From assembly GCA_005406025.1 (NCBI GenBank), contig BGZK01000908.1:62001-126000 (forward strand): DNA of 64,000 nucleotides, given 5' to 3'. This stretch comes from Eumeta japonica (Eukaryota; Arthropoda; Insecta; Lepidoptera; Psychidae). Both the position numbers and the translations under genes were made by a program. Below, piece by piece: positions 11,601 to 23,400 of this stretch; position 1 is the first letter of the stretch; the number at the start of each line of letters is the position of its first letter. The notes under the pieces are model-generated. The model ran no database searches. It saw only the letters and a program-made list of their open reading frames with translations, and was not told the origin of the DNA.

Positions 11601-14380
11601 TTTTAACCAAATTTAAAATTATTTGACTTATGCACATTCCTCCGCAATGGCTTCACTCCCCCCTCCATCAGATATTCTATTCCTATCCAAGAGGCCGGCG
11701 GCGTACTCTCTTCAGCGGTCACAGGTGTCCGCGAATGGCGGTGACCACTTGCTCCTTAGTGGCTCGTATGCCCGTTTGCCCCTCGACAATGTTGTTGAAA
11801 AAAATATGAAACAAGCCGGTAAAAAAAATCGAGCCGACTATTTCTATTTCTTTCTGAATTAGAGTTTAGAATCGACACAAGCAGATCTTCACAGGCTTCA
11901 AAAATTTGTTGTAGAGTTCTAAATCGAACAACTATTGAGGAAATGCATATAGATAGTTGGTTAGATAGCTATAAGCATAGAGTTTTGAGATTTGATATAC
12001 TACCGCCTTTTGCGGGCTATCTACGACGTAGTATAATGTCACGAACGTCCTCATTGTACAAATTCTAGATTTTTGATTGATAAAATATTAAATTATTTTC
12101 AAATAATTTTGCATTAATATGAGAACATTTTATAAACATGATTTCATTACCATTTTACCCACTGGAAGTATTAATAACTTCTTTCGCATGTTGCCTTTTA
12201 ATAACGAAATTCCTATACTTTCTTTCAATTCCAAAAATAAACCTCCATTTATATACTTAATAAAAATTAAACTCCAAGTGTAACGAAAAGCAGTCAGTGA
12301 TGGATTTTGCAAATGTAATTGAGATATCATGGAACCTTAGCAGTCTTTTACGCGTCTAACGGTTTAAATATTTTAATAATCTCCTTCAAATTTATACATT
12401 CGAATTCTAAATTAATACTAGAAATAGAAATATTTTCCTTGAGCAACAAATTAAAAGACTTAGTAGACCGAACTGGAACGTCAGTGAAGAATTTTTAAAG
12501 ACCATCTCTACGCCCTTATTCAAAGGCTTGTCATATAACTTAAGTTCAATTTATAAAACGGCCTTAAATTCTTCAATTTAGACACTTCAAGTCGTTCCAA
12601 CACCTTCTTGCTATCCTTTATATTGTTATATGTTTAAGCTAAAAGCAGGACAGCACTCATTTGCAATTTAATACCCACAATAGTTTCATATATCACCCAA
12701 TAATTATAAAATATTGTATTAATGTTAATATACATACATTTTGCGCCTTAGAAAAAATAAGTTACACAGGTATACTGGACCATTAGGTATATTTTGTTAC
12801 GCTCAAATCGTTTGTACAATAGAAATAAAGCGCTTTACATGAGAAATCGTTTGCTCCGAAAACAATATTGTTTTGCTCCAATAGGAATTGTTTATTTCCG
12901 CATCGCATCCCTCCTGTTCTGCTCGTATGAAGCAAGGTCTTGTAATTTATTTTTACTGCTAACCTGTATTGTAGTTAAAAGGTAAAAATATGGAGAGAAA
13001 AAAATACATTTCTTGAGTATCGTGAGCTATAGAGAAAACTCCAACCCAATTTTAATGTTATTATCTATAAAATGTATAACAGTATAATATGTATAACAGC
13101 ATAATATTTTAGAATTAACGGTCAATGAAGTTCATCAAACGTTTCGAAAATATGAGTTTGTATGTATGGTTATATCTATATAAATTAATATAAAAAAAAA
13201 ACTACATTAATATTATGGTATTTATTTTTTTTAATGCATTTTGCCCAAAAAATACTTTTTCTCGCTGATGCAAAATAAGTTCAACGGGGCAGAACTGAAC
13301 GTCGCGTCAACGTGTGACATCCATGTTTATCGTATTTGTGCCAATGAACAGCATTTCCTGTTCGTGTTAATTAATGAGATTCAGTATTAACTCAATCGGA
13401 GAAAATCAGCCTACTCCAGATTCATTAAGTTGATTCTGCCGGATCGCTTTTGCTAGTTTGTTATCCAATATTCACGTCTCAGAACGCTGTCTCGTTCTGA
13501 GAATGTAATTTCCAACGTAATTGGAATCAGTAATAGCCGCATTTACGGGGGCAAATTTAAAATTAGATTACGTTTGTAAATGATTTATTGCGCAGTTACA
13601 GTTATCGAAATGTGATTTTTTTTTCACGTGTGGCACGCAAACGTGTCGGCGGCGACGCACGGTGCTTGCCGGCACGTCTCAAAAATCTATCCCGTCGGGA
13701 GCACGTACAGGGATCAAGGACAAAATTGAAGGCGGAATTGGAGGAACTTTGCATAGAATTAAACGTCAATATAATTCGAGCTATATGAACAACATTTCTT
13801 GTGAGACCGCCGCGACCCGATGAACTTCGTTCAGGTAAAAGTTTCGAACTTCATGGAATTAAAGTCGGTGCTCTATTGTGTTCGAGATGGCGTGTTTAAA
13901 AATTTCGCATTCACGTCGCGTTATTCGGAAGTAAGGAAGTATTCTTTTTTTTCTCGTCCGATGCTATAGACACATCGTAATGTATATCATACACCCATAT
14001 ACAACTATTTAAAGCTTATATTTATTGTAAATAGATTTTTTTTTAGATAATCAGGTGCAAAAATGACTGTCTAGCTGAATGTTTGTTCAAAATAGTACCA
14101 AAACGATGGAGACATTTCTATTCCATATCAATGTGCAATCGGTTTTTCCTTCCCTCTCTATTACTTTAAGAATTTTATAGACAAAAATTAATACAAGGAA
14201 AGTATGTCATTTATATATAAAGTATCATTTCAAACACAACGTTAGTCTGCCTTTTTGTGTGCTTATAACTTGATGACCGTTCATCCGATTCGCATTATTC
14301 TTTTTTTAGTATGGAAATATGTTATCTAGCCGGACTTTAGCATATAATAGGTACTAGATATTGTTTACGGCTTCGCTTAA
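8660..14380. other. no gene seen; scattered repeat fragments
   Basis: AT-rich sequence. An ACAC/TATACGTATAG simple-sequence patch lies at 9665-9735 and a repeat fragment at 10270-10460. Tandem GTATAACAG(T/C)ATAATAT words occur at 13073-13110. A GC-richer stretch at 13620-13750 lies within a 66-codon open frame with no recognised domain. Nothing supports a gene. Confidence 0.4.
10270..10460 (+). repeat. dispersed lepidopteran-type repeat, old copy
   Basis: GTGATCATCGACGTCCATAG, CCCCGAGGAGTCACCAATGTG and GAGCCTCTTGGACGG align with 60735-60810 (GATGATCACCGCCGCACATGG, CCCCGAGGGAGTCACTAGTG, GCCGGCCTTTTAGAAGG). This is a short family widespread in moths and butterflies; I do not assign a class. 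Confidence 0.55.
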
Positions 14381-14410
14381 GTGAACATTTGGACGCCGTA
14401 AACCGAAAAA

Positions 14411-17163
14411 TATCTCAGTACTATCTTTTAATGCTAATGGCTTAGCAAAAAATAACCCTGAATTATCCAAATTTATGTCGGAGTACAATATCGACATAGC
14501 ACTAGTCCAAGAAACTTTTTTAAAGCCTAGTAGGCCTAAGGCTTGTACGATCGCAGGCTACGCTTTCAGTTACGAACGGACAGGATATACGCTAAAAAAA
14601 AGAGGGTACCACAATGTATTACAAGCGCTCCTTACACTGTTGCCTTATTATCATTCCAACTTTCATTAACATGGAAACTACGGGTTGTAGACTCTCTATG
14701 ACGGGTCACGATACGCTCTTTATAGTCTCGGTCTACCTCCCGTCTCATAAAAAGTTGCTTCGGCGTGACCTCAGAGCCCTCCTTGCCCTAGGGGATACCG
14801 TCATCCTCTTCGGCGATTTTAATTGTAAAAGCCCCAGGTGAGTTGTCCAATTACCAATTGTAATGGAGACAAACTCACTCAACTCGAGGGCAGCTTCGAA
14901 TTTGAAATTATAGCGCCCTCTATGTCGACCTACTATCCCGAGATCGCAACCAATAGACCCTCCACGCTGCAGATCGCTTTAACTAAAGCAGTCGCATTAA
15001 ATTTAAATTGTATCGATACACTTCACTGACTCCTTTCTGACCACCGGCCGGTCCTGCTCAAAATAGGACCTCTCAACGGCGGAGTCCTAATCCTACCCTA
15101 AAAATCACTGACTGGAAAAGAGTGTCGACTGCACTTGAGAAAATAGACACTCCATCCCTTAATAGCATTCCCAATGACAGTAATATAACTGACGAAATAG
15201 ACTCTGCCGTAGATACTCTTACCAACCACGTTAGGACAGTGGTCGAGAAAAGCAGGCGGGAGGTTTCGGCGTCCTCGGATCGCAGGAGGCTCCCGGCTGA
15301 CGTTCTCGAATTGATAAAAACAGAAAACGCAGCTCTACGCTGCGCGAGCGCATACCCTACTACAGAACACAGATCTAGAGCGCGAGCACTCCAACGCCGA
15401 GAGAGAGCTCGTGTTGAAAAAGTCCGAAATGAGAACTGGAGTGATCTCATGGAGGAAATTACACCGTCACACAAAGCGTTTTGGAAGGTCACCAAAGCCC
15501 TCGAAACAGAGGGGTATATCTCTAAACCTCCTTTCAAAAAACCGGATAATTCCGTTGCCCTAGAAGACGCGGAGATAGCGGAATGCCTAGCGGATGGTAT
15601 CGAATCCTAATGCTCTCATGCTTCCCCTCTGAACGACATTGCTCATATTCAACACATCGAAGAAGAGGTCCAGAATAAAGCCTCCTTCAAACCCAAAGAC
15701 GACCTGCTACCCTTCTTGCTCAGCGAAGTCCAAACGGTGGTGAAATCCCTCAAAACCGAAAAGGCACCGGGTCTCGATGGTAATAGTAATTAAGCAATCA
15801 AATGCTTTTCTTTGCCTCTATTGTGCTTACTGGCCGCGATATTTTACACGTGTCTAAGAAATTGTTATTTTCTTCCCGTCTGAAAAGAGGCGGAGGTAAT
15901 AGGCATCCATAAACCAAGGAAACCTCGCGACTTTCCTACCAGTTACAGACTGATCAGTCACCTGAGCGGTCTGGGTAAACTTTTCGCGAGAATTCTAAGA
16001 ACTCGCTTAAGCGATCACTTCTTCGGGAAGGACCTTATCATTGATGAACAGTTCGGTTTTCTCCCAGTGCATTCATGTTCCCGGCAAGTCCTCCGTCTAG
16101 TAGAGTATATCTCGAAGGGCTTTAAATCAAAGTAAAAAACCGTAGCTGTCTTCTTTGACGTAGCTAAGGCCTTCAATAGGGTATGGCACGCGGGCCTAAT
16201 TTATAAGCTTCACGCGCTCAAAGTACCAGATCGTCTTATTTATATAATCCATGGTTATATCAGCAATAGGTATTTTACTTTTAGATGCGAGCGCACTCAC
16301 TCGACTAGACAACGTATCAGAGCAGGAGTTTCTCAAGGCTCCTCCCTCTCTCCCCTACTGTACTCAGGCGATATTCCGCGACCATCATCAGGCGTCCAAC
16401 TGGCGCCTGATGATGGTCGCGGAACTTAATCGCGGACGATACCGCGCTTTATTTTCGTGCTAGGCTCAAAAATATACACTCTTCCGCCTCCAGAGGGCTA
16501 TTGATGAGCTGAGACGATGATTCCGCACCTGGAGGATTAAGGTCAATCCAGAAAAGTTAGCTGCTATGTAATTTAAGTATATTAAGCATAGGAGTCGATA
16601 AATTGTCGACTTAGACACTTCCCATCTCAGAATGTCGAACGCGATCATTCGCTGACAGTTCAATTACAAATACCTAGGAGTCACGCTCGATAAAAATCTT
16701 CATTTTAAAGATCATATCGAGCGCGGCTCGAAGCTATGCTTGGTAGAAAAAGCAAATTATCTTGCTGCAAAAAACGCACTATTTACAAAATGTGCATAAA
16801 AACGATGTTGACATTCGCGTCCCCGGTCTTCGCTCACGCCGCCCCGAAGGCACTGGATAGGCTCCAAGTTATTCAGAATAAATTTTGTAGGGATGCTACG
16901 GATGCACATTGGTGTGTAAGTAATTCAATATTTCACAGGGACTTAGAACTCCCAACCATAGCTAAATTCATGAAGGACGCATCCAAGCGATTCTTCGACA
17001 TCGCGGGATCTCATCCCAATGTGCTCCTTTGTTCAGCCGTTGATTACGAACAGCCTCACCGTCATCATTTTATCCGTAGGCCACGGAATGTACTTACCGA
17101 TCCACCTGACGATCTTATAGCGGCAGTAGTTAGTTTCATGGAAGTTAACAATACACATGACTG
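14411..17163 (+). pseudogene. Jockey-clade non-LTR retrotransposon ORF2, dead copy
   Basis: Pieces of one ORF2 lie in order with several frameshifts and stops. First an endonuclease start (LSFNANGLAKNN, DIALVQETFLKP), then GDFNCKS of the endonuclease core near 14812, a linker, and the reverse transcriptase: EKAPGLDG, YRLISHLSGLGKLFARIL, FFDVAKAFNRVWH, AGVSQGSSLSPLLYSGDIP, and LIADDTALYF, the YADD-type catalytic motif, in a shifted frame at 16424-16456. A C-terminal part follows (LGRKSKLSCCKK, FASPVFAHAAPK, LQVIQNKF, RRPRNVLTDPPDD). ORF1 is absent, so the copy is 5'-truncated. The motif order fits the Jockey clade. It cannot encode active protein. Confidence 0.9.
16374..16424. repeat. 21-bp-arm inverted repeat in the RT domain
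   Basis: Arms 16374-16394 and 16404-16424 (TTCCGCGACCATCATCAGG and its complement) flank a 9-nt loop. The right arm interrupts the expected VQLA-LFADD stretch of the reverse transcriptase. Dropping about 20 nt restores the frame as VQLA-LIADDTALYF. This is best read as an insertion copied in inverted orientation from the sequence just upstream. Confidence 0.8.
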
Positions 17164-17579
17164 ATTAAGCGTAGGTATTCCTCTACTAGTTAGGTCTTAG
17201 ACCATAGCTCCGCTACTCCACCCGGCCGCTTCCGCGCCGGGTAGGTAAAATGGACCCGACCCATGTCGGTATCCAGTGACTCTTATGCAGAGGCAATCCC
17301 TTAAGGAATTGCCTATAGGGCATATCACGCGCCGTCAACATCCCTGAGTATAGTCCGGCCGCGTTCGGTGAAGCTATAATAGTAGTCCAACTACATAGCA
17401 TTGGCCGACCCATTATTCCATTTTTAGGGGGACTTTTTTAGTGGGTTTCAGCTCCATGCTACCCACGTGCACGGGCGCGCTGGTGTGCGTTATGCATTTT
17501 TTACCTCCTCCTCGCCGCAAGAGGGAAAAAAAAGAGAAGCACCGGCAGCTTTCAAGAGCGAAAGCAATTTAGCTCCATG
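17164..17579 (+). mobile_element. probable 3' UTR of the Jockey-type LINE
   Basis: Follows the ORF2 stop. It is GC-richer than the flanks up to about 17560 and contains a CTCCTCCTCGCCGCAAGAGGG stretch. No poly(A) tail is visible; the sequence changes to AT-rich DNA at 17580, where a 25-bp word shared with 31699 begins. The exact 3' end is uncertain. Confidence 0.45.
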
Positions 17580-17604
17580 ATAAAATAATTTAACGGCAGT
17601 ACGT

Positions 17605-20600
17605 GAGTTTTCGGTGTACAATATAGGTCGCTCTAGGATAAGAAGAAATATAAAGAAATACAATCGAGGGAGGCCCTGAGATCGAGAGCAGGTTCAAAAA
17701 CCAGATGTAGAGAGATATATACAGATTTTATACTTAGATAAATCTATAAATTACGGGTCACAGTCAATACAATTTGTTTTAATGTTAAAGATTATAAGAT
17801 TAATATTTCGGCTTTAATTTAAGCTTTAAAAACTATGTGTTTTAGCGGTTTTGTGAAATTGATCTTAAATTATAACCAAATTAGGCTTAAATCGAGATGA
17901 TTGGTTGTATGAGAATGCTGAAATATACAAAAATAAAAGATACAAATGTTGGTCAGCATTTAGTACATGTTAACGAAACAATTAGAAATTAAAATTAATG
18001 TGTCTTAGCATTTTCAAACGATTAACCCTTAGAGGGATAAATTCTTGAATATATTTTTTATGTGAATTTCTGAATACTTAAAGACGAATTATAAAATCAC
18101 ATTCAGAATTTCAGTTGGACGTTATTCCTGGAGTTTTTGAAATTCACTATTAATTAAGGAAATAAAAAGGTTGATGGAAATCAGTACGAATATTTTGAAA
18201 TCGCAAGAAACATCGCAAGTTGTATGCTAACTTAGACACTATTTTAATGTTTTCTGCAAGCTAATACTGAAGATGGAAAAAAGTGTAGAAAATATCTAGC
18301 AAGGGCACTCTAAATTATTGAAATAGGAGACGCATTCGGACTCATGATTAGATGCTATTTCAGTGTTTATGTAAAATCATCTCATATGGGGTTGAAGTGG
18401 GGGGTGCATTTTCTGATTGAAGATGCAACGAACACAGCTATGCAAGGAAGATTGTACTACATAATAATTAATTTTGCTTAAAAAAATTAAAATCTACTTT
18501 CTTTATTTATCGGTTATACAGTTTTAAGACTAAACGAAAATATAAAAAAATTACTTTCTTAGTATGTTATGTTTTTAAGCAGGTAAGAATGGTGATACAT
18601 TTGCGGTGAGTTGTACCAAAAGACAAAAACGCTAATTGTAAAATTAAACCTAAGATTTCACAGATAATGTATGAACAATCTGTCAAATCTTACAGATTTT
18701 GTTCGTGTTTTGAATCGCGCTCTTTTTTATTTGGAGGGGGGGACCACAGTGAATTTTCTCCTAACTTTCTGTCTATAGTCCATAACTTCTATATCGTCCA
18801 TAACTCTATATAGAATTATCCGATTTCTTAGGGCATCCGTATGAAGGACGATTACTGTGTCACTGGTAAATTAAACGTTGAACATCGTGAGCAACTTGTT
18901 TTTTTTTTCTGTCAATAAAAGCACGAAAACAGCATTTTCAGCCAACAGCAAACTGCTTTTTTAAAGCAGACGTAGAATCGTGTATTTGATTGTCTTGTAT
19001 TTGTAAATTACTATGGTTATATGCAATTTTTCGATACTCCATACAATGCACGAGACAGAGTTTATGTTTTATTTTAATATATACTAACATATGACTCAGG
19101 CTTCGTCCAAAACGAAACCGTAACCAATGGCACAATAAGATTTGAAGACGCTATTGGGAGTAGAAAGCCGAAGCAGGATCATAATCGAGAGTGGTATCGG
19201 AAGGGAAATCGAATACGGAACCCAGAATAAAATCGAATGTAGGGCCGGAGTCACAACTGTGAGCGTAACCGAGACCACGATTGGGATTAGCGGTGAGACT
19301 GATCGATATAAAACGAGGAATTCATTCTGTGTCTACATGAGTGAAGCCCAGTGTGAGTAGATGTTTCTACGATTTCTATTTTTTTGGATTCAGTACAATA
19401 AAGATCATAATATTGAAATTAAGGATCATTTTCGATGTCGATGGGCCGTCTAGCACTGTAATTTTGTAATTAATATGTCACAGTCGTCCATTTACATTTA
19501 CGAGGGCGTGAAAGACAATTTAAATAATTTAGTGACAATATCGTGATACAATTACTTTGTCCGATGTGTTGCTTCAACACCGGATCGTATACGACTTTTT
19601 TTTTCTGTATCATTAACTCGGGCCCAAGTACTTTCTCCAATTTGACTGTACGGCCATTCTTGTCCGCGGTGTACTTTAAAAATATCACGTATTAGGTTAC
19701 CCCGCCGCGAACACGTACACTCCGTAGTCTTTTTTTTTTATTTCAGATTGAAGGACTTGGAAACTGAGACATCTACGCCGGCTCAGTGCGTATTGAGCGC
19801 TGTCAACAACGGCTTGAGATACTTTCTCGGGCACGGAGCAAGTGCAAAGCGTTCGCTATTCGATCACATAGTGTACTTAATTATTGTTAGAAATATACAT
19901 AATTTCTAACTGATACAATTGTTGTTAGGAGCACATGGTATGTACATATTGTTGAAATAGAATCTGATATTTTGTTGAGGAAAAAAAATTTCAAATTTTA
20001 AAATATCTTTAGAAAAGGTTAGGATACGTACTATAAAATTGCTTTAAAATATATAATTCAATTTATCAGAAAAATTATATTGTTTTATGCTTTCAGTATT
20101 TTATATGTACGGGTATTGAAAATATATATTTGTTTCTCTTCGACGTCTAAATTTTGCATACGAAGAGGTGTACTTATGATTAATACAGTGTTATAACGCT
20201 ATCGAATCCATTAATGAGACCAGAACTATAACCGATAGCGGGGTTGCGAATGAAAATGAAAGTGTTAGGATCAGGGTCGTAGCCAAATCGAGCGCGAAAT
20301 TGGAAATGGAAGGATTTACAGCAAGAGCGGCATTATGACCAAGAATTGAACTGGGATCGGAACTAAGTCGGTATTGATAAAACTCAATCAAATCGTGCGC
20401 CATGTCAAAGAAGTGCCGCAGGAGCGAGATACATATTATTTATTTATAGCGAATCAGTACAACACTTGCTCTTTCCGCTTTCAAAATGAAACGCGCACTT
20501 AAGTGTGCTTTATTAATACGGGCATTAGAGTAAAATCGTAGCTAAAATCTAGAATGTGCCCGTTGAGATCAGAACCTAAAGCGGAATCAAGATCTAAAGT

Positions 20601-22129
20601 AGTTAGATAACCGAAATCGAGGTTATCGCCACCCGATTCGAAATTAAGAGCATGATCAGATACCGTCCAAAAAGGAGGAAAAGTATAAAAGAAATTAAAG
20701 GTCGCTAAGTTAATGGAGTATATGAACATGCATAAATAAGAACGAATCCTGTAGACACCATGGAATGGAAGACATGGAATTCCCGGTAATATCTAAATTC
20801 AAGCATCAACGCTAAATTCCAGATTAGCGAATAATCTAATTATTCGCATAGTGTCGATGGAGTGGGCGGCCCGCCCCGCGCGCGGCGCCCGCCCGCCCCG
20901 CCCGACCCGTAAGCAGTCGAGAAGTCGTCGCGCAATTGAATTTTAAATTGCTTCATATTTCCCTTTTACGACACATGGAGGAGCGCACGGCGCGTTACAT
21001 TAAATTGGGCGGGCGCTCGCGCCGGGCTCGTCCTTACCTCCGCTCGTACGATGATCTTGAAATTCCTTTTTGTTAATCGTCATCATAAGGTTTGGTTAAG
21101 CCTTTGATACTGCAGCGAGCGCGCCAAACTGGGTATTATGCATTTTACAGGAACAATATTCAGCACCAAGATTGTTTAGACGTAAGACTAAGGAACTCGG
21201 TTCTATTTTCGTCTGTCTGTTTCAGTTATTTTTCTAAATTAGACGGAAGAAATACAGGAAATAAAATTCAATTGAGAGAAGCAAAAGTCATAGAAGTGTT
21301 TTGCCAAGTAAAAGCAACGATAAAGAAAAAAAAACTAAAATTTTAAATAAAAAATATCCCCGACACTAATAAAATCTCTAAAAAGTAAAAAATATATATA
21401 ATATGTATTGTCCTTTTAATTTCAACATACGTTATTGACTCCACGGTGAGAACTTATGATACCTAGGTGTCTTATTTGTATTTAATACTCATTCTTAATA
21501 ATTTTTAGTTGTTTTCTGTTGTTTTATTTATCAACTTAGCAGTTCACCGTCACGACTAAACTCGTATCAAAATATTCACTATTTATATTGAAGTTTAAGG
21601 TATTCACGTATTATTTTTCACTTTTTAGACGTATAGTATGCGTCAGGAGATTTTTGTTTTATATTTTTAATTTTATTTCATTTCCTGCTCTTTAAAATTA
21701 CATGTCACTTTACTCGAACTTACTATTACGCTACTTTACTATTGCGCAATTATCGACACTTGTCCATAAATACATATTAAAGTGACAGTCGTAAACGCCG
21801 ATTTGAGGCCAAGCTTAAGTGGGCTTGAATCGTATAAAAAGCCTGCAAGGTTTTGCTATTTGTGAATTCAACCAAAGAAAGCTCTTTATAATCCTCATGA
21901 CAGACCGGCTTGAAGCTACTATCATTAATTCGAATACATTAAAAATATCATCGTATCATACCGTTGTTTTGTTTTTGTACTCTGTAGTATACTACACCAT
22001 CCATACCGTACTGTAGTCATTACCCCAATCTATCTTATCAAATAGTTATTAACTCGATTCCTTTAAACCGCCTCCTACGGCCTTAGTCCGTCTTCCATAT
22101 CGTACGCCACTATTTGTTTATATTATTCA
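17605..22129. other. no gene seen; purine-biased tracts and one candidate plus-strand exon
   Basis: AT-rich DNA with GATC/GGAATC-type tracts at 17640-17700, 19140-19320, 20200-20400 and 20520-20680. GC-rich islands lie at 20860-20910 and 21005-21060. A pyrimidine-rich acceptor-like site ending ATTTCAG at 19745 precedes a 54-codon open frame (LKDLETETSTPAQ...), stop at 19908. None of this is firm enough to call a gene. Confidence 0.35.
19140..19330 (+). repeat. degenerate GGAATC/GGGATC purine-rich tract
   Basis: Words such as CAGGATCATAATCGAGAG, GGAAATCGAATACGG, GGCCGGAGTC and GATTGGGATTAG repeat with loose ~6-nt spacing. Similar tracts recur at 20.2-20.7, 22.1-22.4, 31.6-31.8, 40.1 and 42.1 kb and, in the complementary orientation, at 56.6 and 57.9-59.1 kb. 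It looks like a decayed simple repeat spread inside a dispersed element. Confidence 0.5.
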
Positions 22130-22380
22130 GCGCCGGAACATTGAGGGACCAGAATCGGAATCTACTTAGATCAAGACTTGGTCTGGAATCAAAAGCGGGA
22201 TCACAATTAGAATCGGGAGCGATGTAAACTGGTATCGCGAGCCGGATTGGGATCAGAATCGAGCATGGATAACGACCGGGGTAATGGTTGAGAGCGTAAT
22301 CAGTCGATACACAAAGTGCAGGAATTCATTCTACGTTCACAAGCGGAATCATGGGCAGAAGTTAGTCCGTCTATCTCTAA
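22130..22380 (+). repeat. degenerate GGAATC/GGGATC purine-rich tract
   Basis: Same composition as 19140-19330: AGAATCGGAATC, GGTCTGGAATCAAAAGCGGG, AGAATCGGGAGCG, GGATTGGGATCAGAATCG. Both tracts end alike, in AGGAATTCATTCT followed by G/C-poor sequence (19316 and 22320), so the two loci are copies of one element and not independent simple repeats. Confidence 0.6.
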
Positions 22381-22559
22381 TCTATACGTTGAGACTTTTT
22401 CAATTAGCTCAAACCCTCTGCTGTAAGTTGGAAAAGGAGTTGAGTATTCTGTAAATTCCAGACGATGCTGCAGCATTAGTTCAAAATGACAACATTCCAA
22501 TGTTCTTGAAGTAATATAATACCGAATTTCGACTCGATCAGAAACGCGAAAGAGGCTTA

Positions 22560-22780
22560 CATCTATTCATAAACTAGAAACGGGCTGATAATCTTCAAAC
22601 GACTGAACGGATTTTCTTGAACCATAGCTACGAACACTGGATCAAGTTTATCTTTTAAATCTTTTAAACAGAAAATACTAAATCGAAATCAGATTAGCCG
22701 TTTGGGAACTATAGACAGACACAGAAATACACACGTCGAACTTATAACACCTCTCTGTTTGCATCGGGGGGTTAAAAAGA
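22560..22780 (+). mobile_element. LINE-derived 3' tail fragment
   Basis: Ends CACACGTCGAACTTATAACA then CCTC..GCATCGGGGGGTTAAAAA, a tail very common in lepidopteran genomes, preceded by GACTGAACGGATTTTCTTGAA and CAGATTAGCCGTTTGGGAAC. Only the non-coding end is present. The source LINE family is not determined. Confidence 0.55.
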
Positions 22781-23194
22781 TGGGTAATAGAAAGTATTAT
22801 TTATTTAATTTTTCACATTATTACAATGATGTTTTTGAGCTCGGAAAGCAGAACAACATTGTTATTCACATTTTTTCTTTAGCTTAAGTATTTGTTTGAG
22901 CTGCAGTATTGTATTTTTTTATCATGAAGTTTACGAGCGACATCATTTAATGGAAATGAAAATCGAAGCATTCTTTGTAATCTATCGTTGCCTTAATTAA
23001 AAATTTATTATTTAACCTACGCAAAATAATTACAGAAACCCTAAACAATTATATTTCTTCCGACCGTTGACACTGCCGTTCCTGTTACAGTTTTTAAAAA
23101 TACTACGGTAATGCTCTACACCATTGTCGCACACTACAAAAGCCGTATAACGAACAATGCTAACTCATCTTTTTATTTGTAAGCTATTTATGTA

Positions 23195-23400
23195 TATAAC
23201 CAGCTTTTGCCCGCGGCTCGGCCCACATAGACATAAAATGATAGAATTTTTTTGGGTAGGCTTTGAATAAAACTCGTCCTCCGTAAGCGTCACATCCCAA
23301 AAACAATAGTGGTGCCAAATTTCAAATTAATCGGACCTACAATTACAGAGATCTCGTGATGAGTTAGACAGTCAGTGGTATTTCACTTATATATATAGCT
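23195..23400 (-). mobile_element. Helitron-like fragment
   Basis: Read on the minus strand it starts near AGTGAAATACCACTGACTGTC, passes AATTTGAAATTTGGCACCAC and ends GAGCCGCGGGCAAAAGCTGG. The tail matches the right end at 3575-3598, with CTGG in place of CTAG. Non-coding. Confidence 0.5.

Noticed and set aside
15073..15537. 154-codon minus-strand open frame
   Set aside because: Antisense to the LINE ORF2 linker, whose plus-strand frame (15122-15610) fits the retrotransposon.
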